In this document: positions 28,965 through 37,759 of the stretch, one piece after another | Layout of the letters: the number at the start of each line of letters is the position of its first letter | Position numbering within the stretch: position 1 is the stretch's first letter | Source: an uncultured Opitutia bacterium | GTDB lineage: Bacteria > Verrucomicrobiota > Verrucomicrobiia > Opitutales > Opitutaceae | Reading direction: 5' to 3' | Length of the DNA stretch: 64,000 bases | Assembly: GCA_903825285.1 (NCBI GenBank) | Contig: CAIJZY010000017.1 | Coordinates: 167,405 to 231,404 of the forward strand | Position numbers and translations under genes: made by a program | The notes under the pieces: model-generated | Database searches by the model: none | Told to the model about the DNA's origin: nothing | Seen by the model: only the letters and a program-made list of their open reading frames with translations

Positions 28965-29939
28965 ATGAAACGGCTTCTTGCCCTGTTCTGTGCCTCGGCG
29001 CTGGCGGCGATGGCGGCGGCGCCCACCTACGAGATCGCGGTCATTCCCAAGGGAACGACCCATGAATTCTGGAAGGCGATCCACGCCGGGGCCATTGCCG
29101 CCTCGCGCGAGCTGCAGGCCGAGGGCGCCACGGTCAACATCATCTGGAAGGGCCCGCTGCGCGAGGATGACCGCGAGCAGCAGGTGCAGGTCGTGGAGAA
29201 CTTCACCGGCCGGCGCGTCAGCGGCCTGGTGCTGGCCCCGCTCGACGCCCGCGCCCTCGTCGCGCCGACCGAAGCGGCCGTGCGGGCCGGCATCCCCGTC
29301 GTGGTGATCGACTCCGCCCTCAACTCGACGGCGCCCGTCAGCACGGTCTCGACCGACAACTACAAGGGCGGCGTCCTCGGCGCGAAACGGCTCGGCGGGC
29401 TGCTCAACGGCAAGGGCCGCGTGATCCTCCTGCGCGTGCTCGCCGGCTCGGCCAGCACGGAGCAGCGCGAGGCGGGCTTCCTCGACACCCTGGCGAAGGA
29501 GTTTCCCGGCATCCGCGTGGTGTCGAGCGACCAGCACGCGGGGCCCACGCGCGACACCGCCTACCGGACCGCGCAGAACCTCCTCAACCGCTTCGGCCGC
29601 GACGTGGACGGCATCTTCGCCCCCAACGAGTCCTCGGCCACCGGGATGCTGCTCGCGCTGCGCGATGCCGGCCTGGCGGCGGGCCGCATCAAGTTCGTCG
29701 GCTTCGACAGCGGCAGCCAGATCAACGCGGCGCTCAAGTCGGGCGACCTGCAGGGCATCGTGGTGCAGAGCCCCTTTCGCATGGGCTACCTTGGCGTGCG
29801 CACCATGGTGGCCGCGCTCCGCGGCGAGAAGGTCGAGCGCGTGATCGACACCGGCTGCGTGCTGGTGACGCGGGAGACGATGGACCAGCCGGCGATGGCC
29901 GACTTGCTCCATCCGCCGCTGGACAAGTACCTCAACTGA
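28965..29939 (+). CDS. Sugar ABC transporter substrate-binding protein (RbsB-like)
   Basis: Signal peptide; IAVIPKGTTHEFWKAIHAGAIAA, VVVIDSALNSTAPVSTVSTDNYKGG, GIFAPNESSATGMLLAL, VGFDSG. Confidence 0.92.
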   Translation: MKRLLALFCASALAAMAAAPTYEIAVIPKGTTHEFWKAIHAGAIAASRELQAEGATVNIIWKGPLREDDREQQVQVVENFTGRRVSGLVLAPLDARALVAPTEAAVRAGIPVVVIDSALNSTAPVSTVSTDNYKGGVLGAKRLGGLLNGKGRVILLRVLAGSASTEQREAGFLDTLAKEFPGIRVVSSDQHAGPTRDTAYRTAQNLLNRFGRDVDGIFAPNESSATGMLLALRDAGLAAGRIKFVGFDSGSQINAALKSGDLQGIVVQSPFRMGYLGVRTMVAALRGEKVERVIDTGCVLVTRETMDQPAMADLLHPPLDKYLN

Positions 29940-29961
29940 CCGGGAACCCGGCGAATTGCCC

Positions 29962-31476
29962 GTGACGCCGGCCGATCCAATTCCCGCGACCCCGCGCCTC
30001 CGGCTGACCGGCGTGCGCAAGGCCTTCGGCGCCACGCAGGCGCTGCGGGACGTGTCGCTGGCGGTCGCCGCCGGCGAGGTGCATGCGGTCGTGGGGGAGA
30101 ACGGCGCCGGCAAGAGCACGCTGATGAACATCCTCAGCGGGGCGCTGGCGCCGGACGCGGGCCAGCTCGAGCTCGACGGTGTGCGGTACCGGCCGGCGGA
30201 CACGCTCGACGCCGGGCGGCACGGCGTGGCGATGATCCACCAGGAGCTCAGCCTTGCCCCGCACCTCAGCGCCGCGGAAAACATCATGCTCGGCGCCGAG
30301 CCGCAGCGCGCCGGGTGGCTGCGCCGCGCGGAGGCGCGGGCCCGCGCGCGGGCGGCGCTGGCCCGGCTCGGGCACGAGCACCTCGACCTCGACCGGCCTG
30401 CCGGCTCGTTTTCCATCGCCGAGCAGCAGCTCATCGAGATTGCCCGCGCGCTGCGCACCGAGCCCCGCGTGCTGATCATGGACGAGCCCACGAGCAGCCT
30501 GGCGCAGGCGGACACCGAGCGCCTCTTCGCGGTGATCCGCCAGCTGCGCGACCGCGGCGTGAGCGTGATCTACATCAGCCATTTCCTCGAGGAGGTGAAG
30601 CGCGTGGCCGACCGCTACACGGTGATCAAGGACGGGCAGAGTGTCGGCTCCGGGCCGATCACCGGCACCACGCAGGCGGAGCTCGTGCGGCTCATGGTGG
30701 GCCGCGAGGTCACCGAGCTGTACCCGGCGCGGTCGCCGCGGCCGGGGAAGACGCTGCTCACGATCGACCGGCTGCAGTCCGGGCCGCGCCTGGCCCGGGC
30801 GGATCTCTCCCTCGCGGAGGGCGAGATCGTGGGCGTCGCCGGCCTGATCGGCGCCGGGCGCACGGAGCTTGTGCGGGCGGTGTTCGGCCTGGATCGCTGC
30901 GCGGGTGGCGTGGTGGCGCTGGAGGGCCGGGCGGTGACGGGCCGGGATCCGCGCGGCTGCTGGCGGGCGGGCCTGGGATTTTTAAGCGAGAACCGCAAGG
31001 AGGAGGGCCTGATGCTGCCGCTCTCGGTGGCGGAGAACTCCGCGCTCCCCAAGCTCGCGAGTTTCGGCCGGCTCGGCTGGCTGCGTCGCGGCGCGGTGGA
31101 TGCGGCGGCGCGCGAGTGGATCGGCCGCCTCGGCATCAAGGCCCGCGAGCCGGGCCAGCGCGTGGCCGAGCTGTCCGGCGGCAACCAGCAGAAGGTGGCG
31201 CTGGCGCGGCTGCTCGCGTACCCGGCCCGGATCTTCCTCCTCGACGAGCCGACCCGCGGCATCGATGTCGGCAGCAAAGCCCAGATCTACGAGCTCGTGG
31301 CCGGCCTGGCGCGCGAGGGACGGTCGGTGCTGCTGGTCAGCTCGTACCTGCCCGAGCTTTTCGGCATGTGCGACCGCATCGCGGTGATGCGCCGCGGCGA
31401 GCTGGCCGAGTGCCGGCCGACGGCCGCGTGGACCGAGGCGACGCTCATGGCCACGGCGATCGGCACGGCGGCCTGA
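29962..31476 (+). CDS. Sugar ABC transporter ATP-binding protein (RbsA-like, two ATPase domains)
   Basis: GENGAGKSTLMNIL, LIMDEPTSSL, LSGGNQQKVALARLLAYPARIFLLDEPTRGIDVGSK; start codon uncertain (GTG 29962 or TTG 29956). Confidence 0.93.
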   Translation: MTPADPIPATPRLRLTGVRKAFGATQALRDVSLAVAAGEVHAVVGENGAGKSTLMNILSGALAPDAGQLELDGVRYRPADTLDAGRHGVAMIHQELSLAPHLSAAENIMLGAEPQRAGWLRRAEARARARAALARLGHEHLDLDRPAGSFSIAEQQLIEIARALRTEPRVLIMDEPTSSLAQADTERLFAVIRQLRDRGVSVIYISHFLEEVKRVADRYTVIKDGQSVGSGPITGTTQAELVRLMVGREVTELYPARSPRPGKTLLTIDRLQSGPRLARADLSLAEGEIVGVAGLIGAGRTELVRAVFGLDRCAGGVVALEGRAVTGRDPRGCWRAGLGFLSENRKEEGLMLPLSVAENSALPKLASFGRLGWLRRGAVDAAAREWIGRLGIKAREPGQRVAELSGGNQQKVALARLLAYPARIFLLDEPTRGIDVGSKAQIYELVAGLAREGRSVLLVSSYLPELFGMCDRIAVMRRGELAECRPTAAWTEATLMATAIGTAA

Positions 31477-31483
31477 CTTTCCC

Positions 31484-32434
31484 ATGAACCTGAAAACGCT
31501 CCTGACGCGGCTGGGACCCTTCCTGGGACTGCTCCTCGTGATCGCCCTCTTCTCGATCCCGGCGGAGGTCCGCGGCTATTTTCTCACCTACGCCAACTTC
31601 AAGATCATCCTCACCCAGACCGTGATCGTGGCGATCGGCGCACTCGGCATGACGCTCATCATCGTGAGCGGCGGCATCGACCTCAGCGTGGGCTCGAGCA
31701 TCGCGTTCACGAGTGTCGTCGGCGCGCTGCTGATCCAGCGCGGCTGGCCGGCCGCGGCGGTGGTCCTGGCCGTGATCGCCGCCGGGGCGGTCATCGGCCT
31801 GTGCAACGGCGCGGCCATCGCGGGCCTGCGGATGATGCCGTTCATCATCACCCTCGGCATGCTCGGGGTGGTGCGCGGGGCGGCGAAGTGGCTCGGGAAC
31901 AACGAGACCGTCAACTACGACACCTCGGTGATCAACGGCTGGATGACGACGCCCGATCCCTTCGGCTGGTCGCTGCCGGCGGGCGCGTGGGTGGCGCTGG
32001 CGGCGGCGGCGGGCACGGCGGTGCTGCTGCGCCAGACCGTGTTCGGCCGGCACATCTTTGCCCTTGGCTCGAACGAGGCGACGGCGCGGCTGTGCGGCGT
32101 GCCGACCGCGCGGACCAAGATCCTGATCTACACCGTGGCCGGCGCGTTCTTCGGGCTGGCCGGGCTGATGCAGCTCTCGCGGCTGCGGCAGGGCGACCCG
32201 ACGGTGGCGGTCGGGCTGGAGCTCGACATCATCGCCGCGGTGATCATCGGCGGCGCGAGCCTCAGCGGTGGCGTCGGCACGGTGCTCGGCTCGATGATCG
32301 GCGCGCTCATCATGGCCGTGCTCCGCAATGGCTCGCAGCAGATGGGCTGGCCGACATACTTCCAGGAGATCATCATCGGCCTCGTGATCATTGCCGCGGT
32401 GTTCCTCGACCGCGTGCGGTCGCGGACGAGCTGA
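31484..32434 (+). CDS. Sugar ABC transporter permease (RbsC-like)
   Basis: SGGIDLSVGS, GNNETVNYDTSVINGW, IIAAVIIGGASLSGGVGTVLGSMIGALIMAVLRNG. Confidence 0.92.
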   Translation: MNLKTLLTRLGPFLGLLLVIALFSIPAEVRGYFLTYANFKIILTQTVIVAIGALGMTLIIVSGGIDLSVGSSIAFTSVVGALLIQRGWPAAAVVLAVIAAGAVIGLCNGAAIAGLRMMPFIITLGMLGVVRGAAKWLGNNETVNYDTSVINGWMTTPDPFGWSLPAGAWVALAAAAGTAVLLRQTVFGRHIFALGSNEATARLCGVPTARTKILIYTVAGAFFGLAGLMQLSRLRQGDPTVAVGLELDIIAAVIIGGASLSGGVGTVLGSMIGALIMAVLRNGSQQMGWPTYFQEIIIGLVIIAAVFLDRVRSRTS

Positions 32435-32446
32435 AAGTCGAGGGGT

Positions 32447-32500
32447 GAAAGTTGAAAGATTCTGACGCGCGGTCGGTGCCGGGTCGGCCTTTCAACTTTC
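32447..32500. repeat. Inverted repeat GAAAGTTGAAAG...CTTTCAACTTTC
   Basis: 12-bp perfect arms (32447-32458 and 32489-32500), 30-nt loop, between convergent genes. Confidence 0.7.
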
Positions 32501-32535
32501 AACTCGCCGCTTTCATCCCGCAATGGTGAGCGCGC

Positions 32536-33876
32536 TCACAATTGCTTCAGCAGCACCTTGGCGTTGCGGCCGCTTTCCTCGTAGAGCTTCAGGCGGGCCT
32601 CGGGCAGGACCTCCTTGGTTGCCTCCTCGAAGCCGCAGACATTGGTGAAGAAGCCGAAGCTCTGGGTCGAGAGGGCGATCACGCGCACGGCGCCGCGCTC
32701 CTTGGCCATGAGGCAGGCGTACTCGACCATTTTCTTGCCGATGCCCCGGTTATGGTAGAACGGCAGCACGTAGAGCGAGCCGACCTCGGCAAGGTCGGTC
32801 ATGTCGGGGTAGAAATAGAGCGTGACGCAGGCGATGATGTTCTCGTCGATCTCGAACACGAAGAACTGGTCGATGTTCTTCTCGATCGCCTGCTGGGTGC
32901 GGTGGATGAGCTCCTCGCGCCGGACGGCGTTGCGGGTGAGGTTGTAGATCAGCCGCACGTCGCTGCGCTTGGCCTTCCGGATCTGCTGGTAGTCGTTGCC
33001 GTAGACCAGGGAGCCGACGCCCTCGCTCGAGAAGATCTCGTTGATGAGGCCGTCAAAGATGCGGCCGTCCACGATGTGGACACGCGGGGTGCCGGTCTCG
33101 ATGGCCTTGACCGCGTGGGCGGCCTTGCTGCGGGAGGGCTCGGCGATCCGCTCGGGCTTGTCCGACAGGATGGCCCGGAGGGCGTCCACCGAGATTTCCC
33201 GGCGGACCTCGCCGTCGATCTCGAGGCCGCCCTGGTTGGTAAGGTAAATGATCTTCGTGGCGTGCAGCGACTCGGCCAGCTCGGCGGCGAGGAGGTCGGA
33301 GTTGACGCGGAGCGACTTGCCGTCGGGCCCGAAGGCGACGGGGGAGACGATCGGCACGGCCTGCTGGTCGATCAGCGAGGTGATGAAGTCCTTGTCGATG
33401 CGCTCGACGCGGCCGGTGAACTGCTGGTCCACGCCCTTGATGATGCCGACGGGCAGGGCGCGGATGGAGTTCGTGAGCGCGCACTTCAGGCTGTTCTGCG
33501 TGAGGCCCTCGAGGATGACGTGGGAGACGCGCGACGACGCCCGGATGGCGAGGTCGAGGGTGGGGGCGTCGGTGATGCCGGTGCCGAAGGCGTCGGTGAT
33601 GGCGACATTGCGGAGCGCGGCGAGGTCGATCAGCTGCTGGCCGATGCCGTGCACGAGCACGACCTTGATGCCGAGGCTGCGGAGCACCGCGATGTCGACG
33701 AGGAGGTTGCCGAGGTTCTCATCGGCCACGATGGCGCCGTCGATCGCAATGATGAAGATCTGCCCCTGGAAGCGCGGCACGTACTTCAGGATGCCCCGGA
33801 GGTCCGTGGGCTTGATCGTGGTCGCAATCGCGCTGGTGGCGGGAGGCGGGGTGGGCTGGCCGTTGCCGGTACTCAT
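32536..33876 (-). CDS. argA: N-acetylglutamate synthase (amino-acid kinase fold + GNAT domain)
   Basis: KVVLVHGIGQQLIDLAAL, IYLTNQGGLEIDGEVRREIS, C-term GNAT GSLYVLPFYHNRGIGKKMVEYACLMAKERG. Confidence 0.88.
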   Translation of the reverse strand: MSTGNGQPTPPPATSAIATTIKPTDLRGILKYVPRFQGQIFIIAIDGAIVADENLGNLLVDIAVLRSLGIKVVLVHGIGQQLIDLAALRNVAITDAFGTGITDAPTLDLAIRASSRVSHVILEGLTQNSLKCALTNSIRALPVGIIKGVDQQFTGRVERIDKDFITSLIDQQAVPIVSPVAFGPDGKSLRVNSDLLAAELAESLHATKIIYLTNQGGLEIDGEVRREISVDALRAILSDKPERIAEPSRSKAAHAVKAIETGTPRVHIVDGRIFDGLINEIFSSEGVGSLVYGNDYQQIRKAKRSDVRLIYNLTRNAVRREELIHRTQQAIEKNIDQFFVFEIDENIIACVTLYFYPDMTDLAEVGSLYVLPFYHNRGIGKKMVEYACLMAKERGAVRVIALSTQSFGFFTNVCGFEEATKEVLPEARLKLYEESGRNAKVLLKQL

Positions 33877-33916
33877 CAAGGTGGGACCGATGTTCTCGAC
33901 GATGCGGCGCGGCGCG

Positions 33917-34495
33917 TCAATGCACTTGCAGCGACCAGCTCCGCGAGCCGTGCGCGCCGACCAGCGTCACGTGGTAGTGGCCGGGCTTGAGCGAACCGGC
34001 CGGGATGGTGACCCGCACGAGGCTCTCGCGGGACCGGGAGAGCAGGCCGCCGGACAGCCGGTCGAAGCTGGGCGCGACGACGATCTCGTCGCCGCGGACG
34101 TAGAGGTTGGCGCCGGCGAGCTGCTGCTTGTTGTCGGCCAGCGTGCACCGGAAGCCGATGGCATACCCGAGCAGGGCGTTGGCGGCGGGCGCGGCGGAGA
34201 CGCTGACGATCTCGGCGGGCAGGGCGGGCGAGTCTACGAGGGTGTCGCGGAGCGGCGCGGGCAGGCCGGCGCCGGCGGTGGCCGTCGGGGCGGTCTCGCC
34301 CGGGGCCGGCGGATCGGCGGGCAGTTCGGCCTCGAGGGCGATGCGCTGGTAGCCGGCGCCGAGCAGTCGCTGGGTGTTGGCGCGGTCCTTCAGGTCCGCG
34401 TACGGCTGGAAGGCGCGGCCCGGCTTGCGGTAGTGCAGCGTGAGGAAGGTGTACGCGCCGATGCCCAGGATGATCGCGAGGACGATCCATTTCAT
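33917..34495 (-). CDS. Hypothetical membrane-anchored protein
   Basis: MKWIVLAIILGIGAYTFLTLHY N-terminal TM then soluble domain; start chosen at internal ATG. Confidence 0.65.
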   Translation of the reverse strand: MKWIVLAIILGIGAYTFLTLHYRKPGRAFQPYADLKDRANTQRLLGAGYQRIALEAELPADPPAPGETAPTATAGAGLPAPLRDTLVDSPALPAEIVSVSAAPAANALLGYAIGFRCTLADNKQQLAGANLYVRGDEIVVAPSFDRLSGGLLSRSRESLVRVTIPAGSLKPGHYHVTLVGAHGSRSWSLQVH

Positions 34496-34631
34496 GGGCC
34501 AGGGTTGGCGGGCGGCGGGCATGGGCTGCAGTTGTAGGTCGAATGGCGCGGGAGGAAAGCCGGATCTGCGGGCCGGCCGGGGCGCAAATAAATTTGCGCC
34601 GGTGCGCGCGGGCTGCTTCGTTCCGCCCTCC

Positions 34632-36398
34632 ATGAAACTCTGGTCGCAGTACTTCATCCCCACGCTCAAGGAAAGCCCGGCCGATGCCGAGATCCCGTCG
34701 CACAAGCTGCTGATCCGGGCCGGCCTGGTCCGGAAGCTGGGGGGCGGCCTCTATACCTACCTGCCGCTCGGCCTGCGCGTGATGCAGCGGCTGAGCCAGG
34801 TCTGCCGCGAGGAGCTGGAGCGCGCCGGGGCGATCGAGCTGGCGATGCCGCACCTGCACCCGGCCGAGAACTGGCAGCAGGGGCCGCGCTGGGCCGCGGC
34901 GCGCGAGATCATGTTCCGGGCCGACAGCGCGGGCGACGGCCGGCGCGGGCCGCGCGAGCCGGAGTACGTCCTGGGGCCGACCCACGAGGAGGTCATCACG
35001 CCGCTCGTCCGCGCCGAGATCACCAGCTACCGCGACCTGCCGAAGAACTTCTTCCAGATCGGCACCAAGTTCCGCAACGAGATCCGGCCGCGGTTCGGCC
35101 TGATGCGCGCGCGGGAGTTCGTGATGATGGACGCGTACTCCTTCGACGCCACCGACGAGGGCGCGATCCGCAGCTACCACGCGATGAAGGCCGCGTACGA
35201 GGCCTTCTTCCGCCGCATCGGCGTGACCGCGATCGCGGTCGAGGCCGACACGGGCGTGATGGGCGGCAGCTTCTCGCACGAGTTCATGGTCCCGGCGGAG
35301 GTCGGCGACGACGACGTGATCTACAACGAGGAGAGCGGCTATGCCGCGAACCGGGAGAAGGCGACCAGCGCGCTGGTGCCGGCCGACCTGGCCGACGCGC
35401 CGCCCGCGGGTGCGGTGGAGGAATTTCCGACCCCGGGCGTGGTGACGATCGCCGCGCTCGAGGCCGCGCCGTACGCGGTGCCGGCCGACCGGCAGTTCAA
35501 GACCCTGGTCTATGTCGGCGACGGCAAGCCCTTCGTCGTGATCCTGCGCGGCTGCGACGAACTCGAGGAGGCCAAGCTCGGCTCGCTCGGCTTCACCGTG
35601 TTCCGCCCGGCCACCGCCGAGGAGATCGAGCCGGTGCTCGGCGCGAAGCCCGGCAGCCTGGGCGCGGTGCGCGGCACGATCCGCAACCCCGACGCGCTGG
35701 CCGGCGTGTTCGCCGACCATGCCATTCGCCTCGTGGGCAACGGCGTCACCGGGGCGAACCGGGACGGCTTTCACCTGCGCCACGTCAACATTGGCCGCGA
35801 CCTCGCGCTCACGCGCTTCGGCGATTTCCGCCGCGTGCGCCCGGGTGAGCCGGACCCCAAGTCGGGTGCGCCGCTCAAGGTCCGCCGCGGCATCGAGGTC
35901 GGGCACATCTTCAAGCTCGGCACCAAGTACTCCGACAAGTTTGGCGCGGTCTACACCGACGACCAGAAGCAGAACCACCCGATGGTGATGGGCTGCTACG
36001 GCATCGGCATCAGCCGCACGCTGCAGGCGGTGATCGAGCAGGGCCACGACGCCGACGGCATCATCTGGCCGTGGGCGGCCGCGCCGTTCCAGGTGCTGGT
36101 CTGCGTGCTGGACCCGCAGCTGCCCGAGGCGATGGACCTCGCGCGCGCGCTGGCGACGGCCGCGGAGCAGGCCGGCGCGGAGGTGCTGATTGACGACCGG
36201 GCCGAGCGGCCCGGCGTGAAGTTCAAGGACGCCGACCTGATCGGCTTCCCCCTGCGCCTCACGATCGGCGGCCGCGGGCTCAAGGAAGGCATCCTCGAGC
36301 TGAAGTGGCGCGCGCAGAAGGACATCATCAAGGTTCCCGTGGCCGAGGCAGCCGCGCGGGTCGCCGCAGCCGTGAAGGAGGCGTGGGCCAAGGCATGA
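34632..36398 (+). CDS. proS: Prolyl-tRNA synthetase
   Basis: HKLLIRAGLVRKLGGGLYTYLPLGLRV, VLGPTHEEVIT, FRNEIRPRFGLMRAREFVMMDAYSF, GCYGIGISRTLQA. Confidence 0.97.
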   Translation: MKLWSQYFIPTLKESPADAEIPSHKLLIRAGLVRKLGGGLYTYLPLGLRVMQRLSQVCREELERAGAIELAMPHLHPAENWQQGPRWAAAREIMFRADSAGDGRRGPREPEYVLGPTHEEVITPLVRAEITSYRDLPKNFFQIGTKFRNEIRPRFGLMRAREFVMMDAYSFDATDEGAIRSYHAMKAAYEAFFRRIGVTAIAVEADTGVMGGSFSHEFMVPAEVGDDDVIYNEESGYAANREKATSALVPADLADAPPAGAVEEFPTPGVVTIAALEAAPYAVPADRQFKTLVYVGDGKPFVVILRGCDELEEAKLGSLGFTVFRPATAEEIEPVLGAKPGSLGAVRGTIRNPDALAGVFADHAIRLVGNGVTGANRDGFHLRHVNIGRDLALTRFGDFRRVRPGEPDPKSGAPLKVRRGIEVGHIFKLGTKYSDKFGAVYTDDQKQNHPMVMGCYGIGISRTLQAVIEQGHDADGIIWPWAAAPFQVLVCVLDPQLPEAMDLARALATAAEQAGAEVLIDDRAERPGVKFKDADLIGFPLRLTIGGRGLKEGILELKWRAQKDIIKVPVAEAAARVAAAVKEAWAKA

Positions 36399-36700
36399 CG
36401 CGGGTCCAGTCCAGGACGCAGACCACCCCCGCGGCGCAGCGCGAGACCGAGCTCGCGGTGCAGGGCCAGTGGCGCGTGGTGGTCCTGAACGACCCGGTCA
36501 ATCTCATGTCCTACGTGGTCCTCGTCTTCAAAAAGGTCTTCGGCTTCAACGAGTCGACGGCGCGCCGGCACATGCTCGAGGTGCACGAGCAGGGGCGCTC
36601 GGTGGTGTGGACGGGCCTGCGCGAGAAAGCGGAGGCGTACGCATTCACCCTGCAGCAGTGGCATCTCACAACCGTACTGGAGGTCGATGAAGCGCATTGA
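36395..36700 (+). CDS. clpS: ATP-dependent Clp protease adaptor ClpS
   Basis: WRVVVLNDPVNLMSYVVLVFKKVFGFNESTARRHMLEVHEQGRSVVWTG; ATGA overlap with proS stop. Confidence 0.94.
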   Translation: MTRVQSRTQTTPAAQRETELAVQGQWRVVVLNDPVNLMSYVVLVFKKVFGFNESTARRHMLEVHEQGRSVVWTGLREKAEAYAFTLQQWHLTTVLEVDEAH

Positions 36701-37148
36701 GGTCAAGCTGGCCCTGCCGGTCGTCGCGCCGCTGCTCGACGTGATCAAGGGCATGGTGGACAGCCTGCAGCAGAGCCTCGCGGCGCCGCTGGGTGTGCGG
36801 GACCTTGAGCCGGAGTTCGGCGCGAGCTGGACGGACGAGCTGGTCGCGTCGCAGAACGCGGACCTGCGCGTGCTGCTGGCGCTGTTCAACGACGAGTTCT
36901 TCACGGAAGGCGTGGTCGCGTTCGACGCCGACAACGCCGAGCCGATCGTGCGGGCGACGGCGGCGGTGCGACTGCGGCTGCGCGAGCAATTCCTCCGTCA
37001 GCTCGGCGACGAGACGCTGGAGAGCGGCAGCGTCGAGCTGGAGCAGCTGAACGAGCCGGTCCGCAAGGCCTTTATGTGTTATCTGTTCCTCGCGACGGTG
37101 CAGGAGCTCATCATCCAGCACCTCGACTCCACGATCCTGGAGTCGTGA
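36687..37148 (+). CDS. DUF2017-like protein, overlapping clpS
   Basis: 154-codon ORF overlapping the clpS end, immediate downstream position matches the usual clpS-DUF2017 linkage. Confidence 0.65.
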   Translation: MKRIEVKLALPVVAPLLDVIKGMVDSLQQSLAAPLGVRDLEPEFGASWTDELVASQNADLRVLLALFNDEFFTEGVVAFDADNAEPIVRATAAVRLRLREQFLRQLGDETLESGSVELEQLNEPVRKAFMCYLFLATVQELIIQHLDSTILES

Positions 37149-37210
37149 GGATCGGCGCCCTGGGGTGATTCGCATTTGACGGCAGGGTAGTCCGACCTAC
37201 CGTCCCTCCC

Positions 37211-37391
37211 GACACCCTGCAGTGTTCGAGGTGCTTTCAATAACTGCTCTTTGCCTTGAAATTATCCCGGGAGCTGAACCCGCCGCGGAAGATGCTAGGC
37301 CGTAAATCGGAAAGCAGACGCTACGGAGGAGGCGCCCACCTTAACATAAAAAGGTCCTGAGCCTTTGGGCATACGGCACAGGCGGGGCGTC
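37211..37391 (+). ncRNA. ssrS: Probable 6S RNA
   Basis: About 181 nt; closing stem GACACCCTGC/GCGGGGCGTC with one mismatch; next helices GTG..GTGC/GCAT..GCAC around an internal UUCG/CGG loop resembling the 6S closing-stem region. Confidence 0.55.
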
Positions 37392-37401
37392 ACTCTTTCC
37401 C

Positions 37402-37746
37402 ATGAACCCGGCATACTACTACATCCTTCACGTCTTCGCGCTGCTGGTGCTGACCGCGCAGACGTTTTCCGCCTTCGCCAACCCGGCGCCGGAGAACCGC
37501 AAGCAGACGATGATCATCACGGGCGTCGCGGGGCTCCTCATGATCTTCGCCGGCTTTGGCCTGATCTCCAAGGTCTATGCGAACCACTTTGCCGGCTGGA
37601 TGTTCGTGAAGATGGCCTGCTGGCTGGTCTTCACCGCGCTCGGCGGCCTGGCCTACCGGCGCCCGCACCTGCGCGGCAAGCTCGCCTTCACCGCCTTTGC
37701 CGTCCTCCTCATCGCGCTGGTCATGGTGTACGTGAAGCCGTTCTGA
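37402..37746 (+). CDS. Small integral membrane protein (SirB-like)
   Basis: Four hydrophobic segments, MNPAYYYILHVFALLVLTAQTFSAF... Confidence 0.65.
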   Translation: MNPAYYYILHVFALLVLTAQTFSAFANPAPENRKQTMIITGVAGLLMIFAGFGLISKVYANHFAGWMFVKMACWLVFTALGGLAYRRPHLRGKLAFTAFAVLLIALVMVYVKPF

Positions 37747-37759
37747 GGCGGCTGCGAAC

